Shown in pieces: positions 24,646-34,060 of a stretch of DNA of 64,000 nt. Made by a program: the position numbers and the translations under genes. Origin of the DNA: Antarctobacter albus (GTDB lineage Bacteria > Pseudomonadota > Alphaproteobacteria > Rhodobacterales > Rhodobacteraceae); assembly GCF_900101505.1 (NCBI RefSeq), contig NZ_FMZI01000006.1:1-64000 (forward strand), read 5' to 3'. Below the pieces are notes generated by a model. That model was not told where the DNA came from. It ran no database searches and was given only the letters and a program-made list of their open reading frames with translations. Each line of letters starts with the position of its first letter. Positions within the stretch are counted from its first letter, which is position 1.

Positions 24646-25298
24646 TGCAACTTGCCTTTCCCGTCGCCGAGGAACCGGACGACGCCGCCCGCGAGGCGGC
24701 GCGCAAGCTTTTCGTCGGTCACGAGGTCGATTTCCTCAAGGGCGTCGTCGGCATGGACGGCCTGCCGCCCGATGACCGGGCCGAGGTCTGCTTTGCCGGC
24801 CGGTCCAACGTCGGCAAGTCCAGCCTGATCAATGCGCTGACCGGCCGCAAGGGGCTGGCACGCGCGTCGAACACGCCCGGACGGACCCAGGAAATCAACT
24901 ATTTCACCCTGGGCGCCGATCACTACCTGGTCGACCTGCCCGGTTACGGATTTGCCAACGCGCCCGTGGACGTGGTCGCGCGCTGGCAGGCCCTGCTGAA
25001 ATCCTATCTTTCGGGCCGGGTCAGCCTGCGCCGTGCTTTCGTGCTGATCGATTTCCGCCACGGGATCAAACCCGTCGACGACGAGATCATGACCCTGCTG
25101 GACCGCTCCGCCGTGACCTTCCAGGCGGTTTTGACCAAGGCCGACAAGGTCAAGGACAAGGATAAGGACCGTATCCTGGCGCAAGTGCGCCAGGGGTTGT
25201 CGAAGCACCCCGCCGCCTACCCGGAAATCGTCCTGACCAGCAGCGAAAAGGGGGATGGCATCGCCACCCTGCGCGCGATCATTGCCGGGCTCAGCTGA
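24645..25298 (+). CDS. yihA: Ribosome biogenesis GTP-binding protein YihA/YsxC
   Basis: The 217-residue GTPase has the G1 motif AGRSNVGKSSLINAL (residues 51-65), RASNTPGRTQEINYF (G2), VDLPGYGFA (G3), TKADKVK (G4) and a G5-like TSSEKGDG. This EngB family helps assemble the 50S subunit. Its ATG shares one base with the MOSC stop. The conserved order yidC-MOSC-yihA-argB is typical of the family Rhodobacteraceae. Confidence 0.95.
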   Translation: MQLAFPVAEEPDDAAREAARKLFVGHEVDFLKGVVGMDGLPPDDRAEVCFAGRSNVGKSSLINALTGRKGLARASNTPGRTQEINYFTLGADHYLVDLPGYGFANAPVDVVARWQALLKSYLSGRVSLRRAFVLIDFRHGIKPVDDEIMTLLDRSAVTFQAVLTKADKVKDKDKDRILAQVRQGLSKHPAAYPEIVLTSSEKGDGIATLRAIIAGLS

Positions 25299-25388
25299 TC
25301 GCGGTCCTGCCCTCTGGAAATCCCGCCCCGCGCGGGGCATTCTGGGTATAGCCCCCTGCCTGGAAGACCCGAGATGAGACGACAGAAC

Positions 25389-26261
25389 ATGAACAGAGAC
25401 TGGATCGCCACCGCCCGGACCCTCTCCGAGGCCCTGCCCTTCATGCAGCGCTACACCGGCGCCATTGTCGTGGTGAAATTCGGCGGCAACGCGATGGGCG
25501 ACGACGCGGAAATGGCCGCCTTTGCCCGCGACATCGTTCTGATGCGCCAGGTGGGCGTGAACCCTGTCGTGGTGCATGGCGGCGGGCCGATGATCAACGA
25601 CATGCTCAAGCGGCTGAACATCGAAAGCAAGTTCGTCCGCGGCAAGCGCGTTACCGACCAAGCCACCGTCGAGGTGGTCGAGATGGTTCTGACCGGCCTC
25701 GTGAACAAGCGCATCGTTCAGGCTATCATGGATGAGGGGGGCCGCGCGGTCGGCCTGTCGGGCAAGGACGACGACCTGATGGTCTGCGAACCGGACGATC
25801 CCGAACTGGGATTTGTCGGTCGCCCGATCGAGATGAACGTCCAGGTCCTGCGGGATCTCTTTACCGCCGGGATCATCCCGGTCGTGGCCCCGGTCGCCAC
25901 CGGGACAGAGGTGACGGAAACCTACAACGTCAACGGCGACACCGCCGCCGGCGCCATTGCCGGCGCGCTCAAGGCCGACCGCCTGCTGCTCTTGACCGAT
26001 GTGCAGGGCGTCAAGGGACCGGACGGCGAGGTCGTGACCGAACTGTCGCCGGACGACGTGCGCAAGCTGACCGCCGAGGGCGTGATCGCGGGCGGCATGA
26101 TCCCCAAGACGGAAACCGCGCTCAAGGCCATCGAAGAGGGCGTGCGCGCTGTGGTCATCATCGACGGGCGCGTGTCCAATGCCTGCTTGCTGGAGCTGTT
26201 CACCGAACATGGGTCGGGGTCAATGATCCGCTCCGACAACCGGCCGCCCCTGCCAAAATGA
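25389..26261 (+). CDS. argB: Acetylglutamate kinase
   Basis: The 290-residue protein has the amino-acid kinase N-terminal motif [11 protein letters not shown], the substrate loop [13 protein letters not shown], and [15 protein letters not shown] with [11 protein letters not shown]. It phosphorylates N-acetylglutamate, the second step of arginine synthesis. [18 protein letters not shown] is the usual start; an in-frame ATG at 25374 would add five residues. It overlaps the next gene by four bases. Confidence 0.96.
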   Translation: MNRDWIATARTLSEALPFMQRYTGAIVVVKFGGNAMGDDAEMAAFARDIVLMRQVGVNPVVVHGGGPMINDMLKRLNIESKFVRGKRVTDQATVEVVEMVLTGLVNKRIVQAIMDEGGRAVGLSGKDDDLMVCEPDDPELGFVGRPIEMNVQVLRDLFTAGIIPVVAPVATGTEVTETYNVNGDTAAGAIAGALKADRLLLLTDVQGVKGPDGEVVTELSPDDVRKLTAEGVIAGGMIPKTETALKAIEEGVRAVVIIDGRVSNACLLELFTEHGSGSMIRSDNRPPLPK

Positions 26262-26929
26262 CCCCGAGGGACCTGCAGGACGCCGACATCGCCGCCGCCC
26301 GTGCCGGGCTTCGGCTGCGCGGCGCCCTGCACCCGGACAGCGAAGACGGCGCGCCCGAGGGCACCGGCACCCTGTTGCTGCTCGGCCCGGACGAGCCGCA
26401 TTTCTGGCCTCTCTTCACCGCTGCCCCCGAATACCTGGACGGTGCGCCCGATCCGCTCGACCGCTGGTCGAAACGGGTGCTGTCCGCGGTGGCCGAGGAC
26501 TGGGGCGGAACGGCGATCTTTCCGTCGGACGGACCACCCTATGCGCCGTTCCTGTCCTGGGCGCTGGGAACGGGCCGCGCATGGTCGTCGCCGGTCGGGA
26601 TGCTGGTGCATGATGCCGCCGGGCTCTTCATCAGCTACCGTGGCGCCATTGCCCTTCCGGTGCGCCTGCCGCTGACACCCACCGGCACGCAGCCCTGCGG
26701 CACCTGTCCGCGCCCCTGCGAAACCGCCTGTCCGGTGGGGGCACTTGGGCCCGGTCAAACCTATGACGTGGCGCGCTGCAAGGCCCATATGCTGACACCC
26801 GAGGGCATGACCTGCCGGACCGAGGGCTGCCTGGTCCGCCGCGCCTGCCCCGTCTCTGACGGTTTCTCGCGCAGGGCAGCGCAATCCGCCTTTCACATGC
26901 GGGCTTTCCTTGGGGCAGATGCGCCTTGA
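26258..26929 (+). CDS. Ferredoxin-like 4Fe-4S protein (QueG-tail type)
   Basis: The 223-residue protein has two cysteine groups in the C-terminal third: [17 protein letters not shown] and later [23 protein letters not shown], enough for two iron-sulfur clusters. It resembles the ferredoxin part of epoxyqueuosine reductase-like proteins but lacks the cobalamin-binding half, so its reaction is unknown. It overlaps argB upstream and the SixA-like gene downstream, suggesting one operon. Confidence 0.75.
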   Translation: MTPRDLQDADIAAARAGLRLRGALHPDSEDGAPEGTGTLLLLGPDEPHFWPLFTAAPEYLDGAPDPLDRWSKRVLSAVAEDWGGTAIFPSDGPPYAPFLSWALGTGRAWSSPVGMLVHDAAGLFISYRGAIALPVRLPLTPTGTQPCGTCPRPCETACPVGALGPGQTYDVARCKAHMLTPEGMTCRTEGCLVRRACPVSDGFSRRAAQSAFHMRAFLGADAP

Positions 26930-27414
26930 AACAGCTCATCCTGATCCGCCACGCCAAATCCGATTGGAGCCATGGCCTACCCGATCATGATCGGCCACTG
27001 AACAGCCGGGGCCGCCGTGCCGCGCCTGCGATCGGCGATTGGTTACGCGAAAAGGGATTTCTTCCGGACGACATCCTGTGCTCGACGGCAACGCGCACGC
27101 GCGAGACGCTGGCCCTGCTGGGGGCCAAAGCCCCCGTTCGCTTCGAACCGGCGCTTTATCACGCGGCCCCGGAAACCATGCTGGAGATCCTGAAAACCGC
27201 AGCGGGCAACAGCGTGATGATGCTGGGCCATAACCCGGGCATCGCGGCCCTCGCCGAAGACCTGCTGGAATCGCCCCCGGATCACCCGCGCTTTGCCGCC
27301 TATCCGACCTGCGCCACGCTGGTGGCCCGTTTCGACATCGACGACTGGCGCCTCCTGCAACCCGGCACCGGGACCGCCGTGGCCTTCATCGTGCCGCGCG
27401 ATCTCACCGACTGA
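26926..27414 (+). CDS. SixA-type phosphohistidine phosphatase
   Basis: The 162-residue histidine phosphatase has the catalytic RHAKSDWSH near the N-terminus, STATRTRETLALL, and the second catalytic His in MLGHNPGIAALAEDL. The short-length branch of the phosphoglycerate mutase superfamily removes phosphate from phosphohistidine proteins. The TTG start at 26926 overlaps the preceding TGA, which fixes it. Substrate unknown. Confidence 0.88.
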   Translation: MKQLILIRHAKSDWSHGLPDHDRPLNSRGRRAAPAIGDWLREKGFLPDDILCSTATRTRETLALLGAKAPVRFEPALYHAAPETMLEILKTAAGNSVMMLGHNPGIAALAEDLLESPPDHPRFAAYPTCATLVARFDIDDWRLLQPGTGTAVAFIVPRDLTD

Positions 27415-27465
27415 CGCGCGCGCCCCTGTTTCTTCTCTGCATAAATCCCCGAAAGGCGAGCGAAT

Positions 27466-28479
27466 TCAGCGGAACGGCGGGCTATATAGCAACCCGCCAT
27501 CGGTCCACTGCAGGTTCAACCCGCGCGACAGGCCGATAGGCGTCGTCTCACCGATGTTGCGGGCAAAGATCTCGCCATAGTTGCCGCCGGCCTTGATCGC
27601 CCGCACGGCCCAATCCGCATCCAGGCCCAGCATCTCGCCCATCAGCCCGCTGGTGCCCAGCAGGCGCGCGATTTCCGGGTTGTCCGTGCTCTCGCGCATC
27701 TCGTCGATGTTGACCGAGGTCACGCCCAGTTCCTCTGCCGAGATCAGCGCGTTCAGGACCCAGCGCACGACATCCGCCCATTCGTCGTCCCCGTGGCGCA
27801 CCACCGGACCCAGCGGTTCCTTCGAAATCACGTCGTCCAGCAAAAGGTGATCACCCGGCGCCTTGAAGGCGGCGCGGATCGCCGCCAGTTCCGAGGCGTC
27901 GCCGGTGAAGACCTCGCATTCGCCTTCCAGGTAGAAGGTCTGCGCCTGCGCCGTGCTTTCGACAGCGACCGGCTCGTAGGTGATGTTGTTGCGGGCGAAA
28001 TACTCGTCCAGATTCATCGCCGTCTTGGTATCCGGCTGGACGCAGACGCGCTTGCCGTTCAGCTCCGTCGGAGAAGAGACCCCCAGCGTCTTGGGCACCA
28101 TGAAGCGCTGCCCGTCATAGTAGTTGATCCCGGCGAAATCGACCTTCACGCCAACGTCGGTGGCAAAGCTCCAGGTCGTATTGCGTGCCAGCACGTCCAG
28201 GTCCCCGCCAAGAAGCAGGGTAAAGCGCGTGCGGTTCGTGGTTTCCACGAATTCCACCGCCGAAGGATCGCCTAGCACCGCCGCCGCGATGGCACGGCAC
28301 AGGTCCACGTCGAACCCCGCCCATTCGTCGCGCGAATCCCGCGAGGCAAAGCCGATCAGGCCGGAGTTGACCCCGCAGTTCAGGACTTCCCTGTCCTTAA
28401 CGTCCTTCAGCGTGCCGGCCGAGGCGCCGCCGACGGCACAGGCCAATAAGGCCGTCGCGCATAGAAATAACCTCAGCAT
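27466..28479 (-). CDS. Polar amino-acid ABC transporter, periplasmic binding protein (AapJ-like)
   Basis: The 337-residue protein has a Sec signal peptide (about residues 1-22, ending ASA), then GTLKDVKDREVLNCGVNSGL, WAGFDVDLCRAIAAAVLGD and LLGGDLDVLARNTTWSFATD, hallmarks of the general L-amino-acid binding proteins AapJ/BztA. It would bind amino acids in the periplasm for an ABC importer, whose other subunits are not adjacent, so this is an orphan copy. MLRLF at 28479 is chosen because it provides the signal peptide; the longer frame has none. Confidence 0.9.
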   Translation of the reverse strand: MLRLFLCATALLACAVGGASAGTLKDVKDREVLNCGVNSGLIGFASRDSRDEWAGFDVDLCRAIAAAVLGDPSAVEFVETTNRTRFTLLLGGDLDVLARNTTWSFATDVGVKVDFAGINYYDGQRFMVPKTLGVSSPTELNGKRVCVQPDTKTAMNLDEYFARNNITYEPVAVESTAQAQTFYLEGECEVFTGDASELAAIRAAFKAPGDHLLLDDVISKEPLGPVVRHGDDEWADVVRWVLNALISAEELGVTSVNIDEMRESTDNPEIARLLGTSGLMGEMLGLDADWAVRAIKAGGNYGEIFARNIGETTPIGLSRGLNLQWTDGGLLYSPPFR

Positions 28480-28530
28480 GCCGTTCTCTAACCCCGGATC
28501 TCGCTTGTCACAGACCGGCCACCGCCGGAC

Positions 28531-28567
28531 AAAAAAACGGAGGGGTCCTTGATCCGAGCCCCCCTCG
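28531..28567 (-). terminator. Intrinsic terminator of the atp12 transcript
   Basis: On the minus strand an imperfect stem CGAGGGG.../...CCCCTCCG is followed directly by seven T. It lies about 90 bp past the atp12 stop. Confidence 0.6.
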
Positions 28568-28655
28568 ACGCTGGGCCAATTTGGGCGGATTCCCGCCCAA
28601 AGGTCAAGCAAGGATGCCACCCGGAAAGGCAAGGTTCCGCCCGTCCCGATCCTGT

Positions 28656-29366
28656 CTAACCATCTGCGAGCGAATGGAAAACACTCGCATGCAGGAACTC
28701 GCCGCGTTTTCTTTGGGCAATTTCGGCGGCTTCTTCATCGACACCCCATTGCTCTTCCTGCCAGGTCTCGTCGATCCGCGACAGCGCCCAGGCCTCTTCG
28801 GGTGCACATGCGCCCCGGATCACCGCCAACGCCAGCACCAGCGAACCGGACATCGACACGAGGTCATGGAAAGCGGCCAGGTGGAACGGCGATTGCCCGT
28901 GCACCTCTGCGCTCAGCCGGTCCAGCGCCTGCGCGTCCTGCGGCTGGTGGATGACCCCCGCCACGGGCACGAGCCTGGCACCATAGGTCGCCTCGGCCCA
29001 GTCCAGCAAGGGGTCCCAGCCCTGGCGCTGACGCTCTGCCAGCCCTTCCGGATCATCGGCACGATAGCACAGCAGATCGCTGTCACCATAAGCGGCCAGC
29101 ATGTCGGCCACGGCCGCATGCTGCGGCGTCACCTTGTCCAGGGCGGAGTTGGCCATGCGGGTAAAGGGCATCGCGTTCGGATCGACCTTGTCCTCCTGTG
29201 CGGCCCATTCGCCCGCGATCTCACGCGCCAGGGCCTCTGTCGGCACCACAAGCGCGGTCTTGGCCGGGGTCTTGACCCCGCGCCCGTCCAGCGTGACGGC
29301 AAAGCCGCCCTCGACCGGTGTCACCTCGGCGTTCTGCCAGAAACGTTTGAGCGCCCATTCGCTCAT
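28656..29366 (-). CDS. ATP12 family F1-ATPase assembly chaperone
   Basis: The 236-residue protein starts MSEWALKRFWQNAEVTPVEG and has GVKTPAKTALVVPTEALARE, IAGEWAAQ and DLLCYRADDPEGLAERQ, all typical of ATP12, which chaperones the F1 alpha subunit in alphaproteobacteria and mitochondria. It is last in the crcB-rluC-HAD-atp12 operon, overlapping the HAD gene by four bases. Confidence 0.92.
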   Translation of the reverse strand: MSEWALKRFWQNAEVTPVEGGFAVTLDGRGVKTPAKTALVVPTEALAREIAGEWAAQEDKVDPNAMPFTRMANSALDKVTPQHAAVADMLAAYGDSDLLCYRADDPEGLAERQRQGWDPLLDWAEATYGARLVPVAGVIHQPQDAQALDRLSAEVHGQSPFHLAAFHDLVSMSGSLVLALAVIRGACAPEEAWALSRIDETWQEEQWGVDEEAAEIAQRKRGEFLHASVFHSLADG

Positions 29367-30037
29367 GTCATGCCCTCCAGGACGGTGTCTATGGCGCGTT
29401 CCAGCCCGGCGGCATCATCCACGACATGTTCCGCCCCGGTCAGCGCCTCGGGCGGGTGATACCCCCATGTCACGCCGATGCGCGGCATACCCGCAGCCTG
29501 CGCCATTTCCATGTCATAGCTCGTGTCGCCGATCATCATCGCCCGCTCGGGGTCCACCCCCGCTTCATCCAGGGCGTTGAACAGCATCGCGGGATGCGGC
29601 TTGGACGGGTTGTCATCGGCACATTGCCGGGTGACGAAGCGCTGTGTCAGCCCGTGGCTTTCCAGAAGCGCGGTCAGCCCGCGCCGCGACTTGCCCGTGG
29701 CGATCCCCAACAGCACGTCGTCCCGCGCCGACAACCGATCCAGCAAAGCCGGGATGCCGGGATAGAGCGGCGAGGCCTCTGGCCCGCCCTTCATCCGCAA
29801 CTCGGCATAGGCGTCCTTGTAAGCCTCGACCAGGCGCGTGCGCTGCACCGGGCCAAGCTCGGGCGCGAGATGCGAAAAGGCCTGCGGCAGTGACAGGCCG
29901 ACGATCGCCAGGATCGCCTCGCGCGTCGGGCGTTCGATCCCCTCGCTGGCAAAGGCGATGCTCATGGCACCCAGGATATCGCCCTGGCTGTCGACAAGCG
30001 TCCCGTCGACGTCGAAGATCACGAGGCTCAGGCTCAT
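29363..30037 (-). CDS. HAD-IA family hydrolase (phosphoglycolate phosphatase-like)
   Basis: The 224-residue protein has HAD motif I FDVDGTLVDSQ, motif II IATGKSRRG, the lysine motif SKPHPAML and motif IV MIGDTSYDMEMA. It hydrolyses small phosphate esters; the substrate is not determined. The start at 30037 overlaps the pseudouridine synthase stop by four bases, and its end overlaps atp12. Confidence 0.9.
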   Translation of the reverse strand: MSLSLVIFDVDGTLVDSQGDILGAMSIAFASEGIERPTREAILAIVGLSLPQAFSHLAPELGPVQRTRLVEAYKDAYAELRMKGGPEASPLYPGIPALLDRLSARDDVLLGIATGKSRRGLTALLESHGLTQRFVTRQCADDNPSKPHPAMLFNALDEAGVDPERAMMIGDTSYDMEMAQAAGMPRIGVTWGYHPPEALTGAEHVVDDAAGLERAIDTVLEGMT

Positions 30038-31077
30038 TGCAGTTCCTCGAAAGGATCGTCGGCGGCGATATCCTCGGTCCAGCCCAGCGTGTCCCAGCTT
30101 TGCGCCATGTGATCGGGCAAGGGCGCGGTCAGGGTCAGTGGCTTGCCGGTGAAGGGATGTTCGAACCGCATCGAGCGTGCGTGCAGGTGCAACTTGCGCG
30201 AGATCATCCCACCCAGTTGTGCGCCCCAGCCATCGCCAAGGTTTTCCTGCCCCGAACCGCCGTATTTGCCATCCCCGATGATCGGATGTCCGATCTCTGC
30301 CATGTGCGCGCGCAGCTGGTGGGTGCGGCCGGTGATCGGCTCCAGCGCCACCCAGGAGGCGCGGCCCGCGACGCGGTAAAGCGTTGCATACAATGTGTGT
30401 GCACGTTTTGCACCTTCTGTATGCGCCATGTCGCGCGGGTGGACGCACAGCATCTTTTCACCCTCGCCGTGGTGGCCGTGGCCCGGTGCTTTGACCAGGC
30501 CATACCGGATCTCGCCCAGGTAAGGCGTAGGCACACCGGCCACCAGCGCCCAGTATATCTTGCGCGTCAGCTTGTGCCGGATCGCGGCGGTCAGCGCCTT
30601 GGCCGCCTCGCGCGTGCGCGCCAGCACAAGGACGCCCGAGGTGTCCTTGTCCAGCCGGTGCACCAGGCGGGGTTTCTCGTCGTAGTCAAACTTGAGCGCC
30701 TCGGCCAACCCGTCCACATGGCGGGTCTGCTTGCTGCCGCCCTGTGTCGCCAGCCCGGGGGGCTTGTTGATCGCGATCAGGTGATCGTCCTTGTAGATCA
30801 CGCAATCGCGGATCATCTGCGCATCCTGGTCCGAAACGGCGGGTTTCGGCGCGCTTTCCACCTGGCCGGGTTCGGGCAAGGGCGGGATGCGGACCTGCTG
30901 TCCGACCTCCAGCCGGGTTGAGGCCTTGACGCGCGCGCCGTCGACGCGCAGCTCACCCTTGCGGCACATCTTTTCGATACGGCCCTGCGCCAGTTGCGGG
31001 AAATGCCGCTTGAGCCAGCGGTCAAGCCGCTGGTCGCCATCGCCCGGGCCCACGGTCACGGTTTGAACTCGGCTCAT
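30034..31077 (-). CDS. rluC: RluA/RluC family 23S rRNA pseudouridine synthase
   Basis: The 347-residue protein has an N-terminal S4 RNA-binding domain (RLDRWLKRHFPQLAQGRIEK) and the catalytic motif RLVHRLDKDTSGVLVLART with the essential Asp, plus LEPITGRTHQLRAHMA. It isomerises uridines, in the RluC case at 955, 2504 and 2580 of 23S rRNA; the exact sites are inferred from family similarity. It overlaps crcB by four bases and the HAD gene by four. Confidence 0.88.
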   Translation of the reverse strand: MSRVQTVTVGPGDGDQRLDRWLKRHFPQLAQGRIEKMCRKGELRVDGARVKASTRLEVGQQVRIPPLPEPGQVESAPKPAVSDQDAQMIRDCVIYKDDHLIAINKPPGLATQGGSKQTRHVDGLAEALKFDYDEKPRLVHRLDKDTSGVLVLARTREAAKALTAAIRHKLTRKIYWALVAGVPTPYLGEIRYGLVKAPGHGHHGEGEKMLCVHPRDMAHTEGAKRAHTLYATLYRVAGRASWVALEPITGRTHQLRAHMAEIGHPIIGDGKYGGSGQENLGDGWGAQLGGMISRKLHLHARSMRFEHPFTGKPLTLTAPLPDHMAQSWDTLGWTEDIAADDPFEELQ

Positions 31078-31448
31078 GTAACAGCACTCCGTGCAAGGGT
31101 GAGACCGGCAAGGAGCGCCGCCAGCGACAGGATCACGGACCCCGCGACATAGACCGCCGCCAACCCGCCCTGTCCCCGTTCATACAGGGTAATCGCATCC
31201 AGCGAAAAGGCCGAGAAGGTGGTGAATCCGCCCAGCACACCGGTCATCAGCAAGGGCGCATAGCGGTTCGCGCTGAGGTGCAGCAGGGCCACCACCAGAA
31301 CGCCCATCAGGAAGGATCCGACGATGTTCACGGTCAGAGTGCCCCAGGGGAATCCCTTGCCCAACAGGCGCGCCGCGGCGATGCCTGTCATGTATCGGGC
31401 CGAGGCGCCAAGGGCGCCGCCCAGCGCAACTTGCAGAAGGGGCGTCAT
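31074..31448 (-). CDS. crcB: Fluoride channel CrcB/Fluc
   Basis: The 124-residue, four-span membrane protein has GGALGASARYMTG, GTLTVNIVGSFLMG and TGVLGGFTTFSAFSLD, the conserved Fluc pore residues including Asn and the Phe box. It exports fluoride as a dual-topology dimer. ATG 31448 gives the usual length; a longer start at 31460 is possible. No fluoride riboswitch is apparent upstream. Confidence 0.95.
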   Translation of the reverse strand: MTPLLQVALGGALGASARYMTGIAAARLLGKGFPWGTLTVNIVGSFLMGVLVVALLHLSANRYAPLLMTGVLGGFTTFSAFSLDAITLYERGQGGLAAVYVAGSVILSLAALLAGLTLARSAVT

Positions 31449-31480
31449 GGGCGCGGACATGGCGGCGAGGGGCGCGGATG

Positions 31481-32131
31481 TCAAGCGCGGCCGGGCCGGG
31501 TGTCGCGACGGTCCCGCCAACGCCGCAGCGGCTTGAGCACCCGCAGGTCCAGCAGGGCCGCCCCGGTCGCCGCCAGCACCGTCAGGCAAAGCCCCCATTT
31601 CGTCACCGGTTCCATCGCGCCCTGGATCTGGACCGCATGAACCACCGTCGAGACGGCGATCACCAGCGCCAGCACAGCGTGCACCTGCTGCCAGAGGCGG
31701 GGCCGCAGCCCGATCCGCCGCCGCAACCCGGCCAGCAGCGCGGTCAGCAGGACGGCCCACATGGCCGCAACGCCATAGACGGAAAACGGCGTCGGCGAGA
31801 CCAAAAGAAGCGCGTCAAGCGTGTCCGGCGGGCTGGTCACGTACAGACCCGCCACATGCAGCACCACGCCGGCGGTCAACATCCCCCCCAGCCAACGGTG
31901 CCAGAGCCGCCCGCGCGGGCCGCCGGCGCCGGGCAGGTAGCCCGCTGCCAGCAGCGGCTGCAAAACCATCAGCGCCAGGCAGAAAATGCCGGCAAAGCCC
32001 CCAACGATATAGGCGCCGCCGCGATAGGATAGCAGCGGGCTGGCAGCGGCATAGGCCACCGGCACCGCCATCAGCGCCAGCACGGCGCCCCAGATCAGCA
32101 GCCCGCGCATGGGTTTGTGGCTGCCCGACAC
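31481..32131 (-). CDS. Ferric reductase-like transmembrane protein
   Basis: The 216-residue protein has about six membrane spans with histidines in transmembrane positions (LWHRWLGGMLTAGVVLHVAG, and WQQVHAVLALVIAVSTVVHA), matching haem-coordinating helices of the ferric reductase-like domain. It lacks the cytoplasmic flavin part. A GTG start at 32131 sits 3 bp after the preceding stop; ATG 32110 is an alternative. It is probably coupled to the dioxygenase-like gene, a recurrent pair whose reaction is unknown to me. Confidence 0.8.
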   Translation of the reverse strand: MSGSHKPMRGLLIWGAVLALMAVPVAYAAASPLLSYRGGAYIVGGFAGIFCLALMVLQPLLAAGYLPGAGGPRGRLWHRWLGGMLTAGVVLHVAGLYVTSPPDTLDALLLVSPTPFSVYGVAAMWAVLLTALLAGLRRRIGLRPRLWQQVHAVLALVIAVSTVVHAVQIQGAMEPVTKWGLCLTVLAATGAALLDLRVLKPLRRWRDRRDTRPGRA

Positions 32132-32134
32132 GCC

Positions 32135-32617
32135 TCAGGCGGGTTGCAGAACGAAATCCGCCGACACGGCGGTGTCTTTGGCACTTGGCATCACGGGTCG
32201 CAGGAAGACGGTCTTGAAGCGGCCGTCGTCATAGGCCAGATGCGCGTGCGGCTGGCCGAAGTTCGGGACGATCTGTTCCATCTCCAGCTCGAAAGAACCA
32301 TCGGCCCGGGTCAGCACGCTGCCATGATTGCGCGGCTCGCGCTCTCCGCCCAGCACGGTGGCGGCCCAGATCTGGATTCGAAGGTTGTCCAGCGGCGCGC
32401 CGTCGCCTGCGCGCAGCACCTTGCCCCGGACAAAGAACCCGCGGCCCAGATTGTCGACCAAGGGTGCGCCGGGCCGATAGTTGTTGCTGCCGCCCCGCAT
32501 CGACCGGGTCGGCGCCAGTCCGGCGGCCAGCGCCTGCCCCGGCGCATGGACCAGAGCGGCCCCGGCCAGCCCTGCGGAAATCAGAAAGGCGCGGCGGTTG
32601 TAGAACGGAACGGTCAT
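32135..32617 (-). CDS. Tat-exported intradiol dioxygenase-like protein
   Basis: The 160-residue protein has a twin-arginine-type leader (NRRAFLISAGLAGAALVHA) and a core beta domain with NYRPGAPLVDNLGRGFFVRG, DGAPLDNLRIQIWAA and QPHAHLAYDDGRF, similar to the intradiol ring-cleavage dioxygenase fold. It is shorter than catalytic members and only some metal ligands (H in PHAHL, possibly Y) are visible, so enzymatic activity is uncertain. It precedes the ferric reductase-like gene by 3 bp. Confidence 0.75.
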   Translation of the reverse strand: MTVPFYNRRAFLISAGLAGAALVHAPGQALAAGLAPTRSMRGGSNNYRPGAPLVDNLGRGFFVRGKVLRAGDGAPLDNLRIQIWAATVLGGEREPRNHGSVLTRADGSFELEMEQIVPNFGQPHAHLAYDDGRFKTVFLRPVMPSAKDTAVSADFVLQPA

Positions 32618-32736
32618 GGCGGCGTCTCCTCCTTGGCCGTCGGCACGGCGGTTCGGGAAAGTCGTGAGGGAAAGCCTAGGCCGTTCGGCCCCGCGTTTCA
32701 CCCGTCCGCCCACCACAATGCCGTGAACGCCGCGCC

Positions 32737-34056
32737 CTAGCCGCCCTTTCGCTGCGACCGCAGACGCGCGAAATAATCCACCCGCTTGCGCAGGTCGCGT
32801 TCGAAGCCGCGTTCCACCGGCTCGTAGAAACTGGCGCGGTCCATCTTGTCGGGGAAATAATCCTGCCCGGAAAACCCGTCCTCGGCATCGTGGTCATAGG
32901 CATAGCCCGCGCCATAGCCCTGGTCCTTCATCAACCCGGTGGGCGCGTTCAGGATATGCTTGGGCGGCATCAGGCTGCCGGTCTTTTTCGCCGATGCCCG
33001 CGCGGCCTTGTACGCGACATAGGCCGCGTTCGATTTCGGCGCCAGCGCTAGGTAGACCAGCGCCTGCGCAATGGCGAGTTCCCCCTCAGGGCTGCCCAGC
33101 CGTTCGTAGGTTTCCCAGCTTTGCAGGCAGACCGCCTGCGCCTGCGGATCGGCCAGGCCGATGTCCTCGACCGCCATGCGAGTGATGCGGCGCGCGAGGT
33201 ATCGCGGGTCTTCGCCCGCCTCCAGCATCCGCGCGTACCAGTAGAGCGCGGCATCGGGATCGGACCCACGCACCGATTTATGCAGCGCCGAGATCAGGTT
33301 GTAATGGCCATCCCCGGACTTGTCGTAGACGGCGGCGCGCTTCATCAGCCGCGTCTTCAACCCATCCGTGTCCAGCGGTTTTGCCAGCCGCCAGGAGGTC
33401 ACCTGTTCGACCAGGTTCAACAGCGCGCGCCCGTCGCCATCGGCCATGTCCAGCAGCGCGGCACGGGCCGATGCGTCCAGCGGCAGGTCCCGGCCAAGTT
33501 CGCCCTCGGCCCGCTTGACCAGGGCCTCGAGATCTTCTTCGCCCAGGCGTTCCAGCACCAGCACCTGCGCCCGGCTGAGCAAAGCGGCGTTCAGTTCAAA
33601 GGACGGGTTTTCCGTGGTGGCGCCCACCAGCAGGATCGTCCCGTCCTCCATGTGGGGGAGGAAGCTGTCCTGTTGTGCCTTGTTGAAACGATGGATCTCG
33701 TCGACGAAAAGCAGGGTGCCCTGCCCGGCGCGGCGGCGCTGTTTCGCGGCCTCGAAAACCTTGCGCAGCTCCGGCACGCCGGAAAAGATCGCGCTGATCT
33801 GGACAAAATGCAGGTCGGTGGCATCCGCCAGCAGCCGCGCGATGGTGGTCTTGCCCACCCCCGGCGGCCCCCAGAAGACGATCGACCCCAGCGTGCCCGC
33901 CTCCAGCATCACGCCCAGCGGCGCGTCCGGTCCCAGCACCTGGCGCTGGCCGATCACCTCGTCCAGCCGCCGGGGCCGCAGCCGGTCGGCCAGCGGGCGC
34001 GGTGCGCTGTCGGCCACGGCGGGTTCTGCGGCCCCGGTATCAAAGAGATCGGCCAT
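32737..34056 (-). CDS. rarA: Replication-associated recombination protein RarA (MgsA)
   Basis: The 439-residue AAA+ ATPase has Walker A WGPPGVGKTTIARLL (residues 62-76), Walker B LLFVDEIHRFNKAQQD, sensor 1 LVGATTENPSFELN and the C-terminal tetramerisation region with GYGAGYAYDHDAEDGFSGQD. RarA acts at stalled replication forks. The N-terminal MADLFD helps recruit SSB in relatives. It follows the Do-like protease by 4 bp on the same strand. Confidence 0.96.
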   Translation of the reverse strand: MADLFDTGAAEPAVADSAPRPLADRLRPRRLDEVIGQRQVLGPDAPLGVMLEAGTLGSIVFWGPPGVGKTTIARLLADATDLHFVQISAIFSGVPELRKVFEAAKQRRRAGQGTLLFVDEIHRFNKAQQDSFLPHMEDGTILLVGATTENPSFELNAALLSRAQVLVLERLGEEDLEALVKRAEGELGRDLPLDASARAALLDMADGDGRALLNLVEQVTSWRLAKPLDTDGLKTRLMKRAAVYDKSGDGHYNLISALHKSVRGSDPDAALYWYARMLEAGEDPRYLARRITRMAVEDIGLADPQAQAVCLQSWETYERLGSPEGELAIAQALVYLALAPKSNAAYVAYKAARASAKKTGSLMPPKHILNAPTGLMKDQGYGAGYAYDHDAEDGFSGQDYFPDKMDRASFYEPVERGFERDLRKRVDYFARLRSQRKGG

Positions 34057-34060
34057 CCGG

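Noticed and set aside
31074-31700. A fluoride riboswitch upstream of crcB
   Set aside because: No convincing pseudoknot-like conserved pattern was seen and the gene follows other coding DNA closely.
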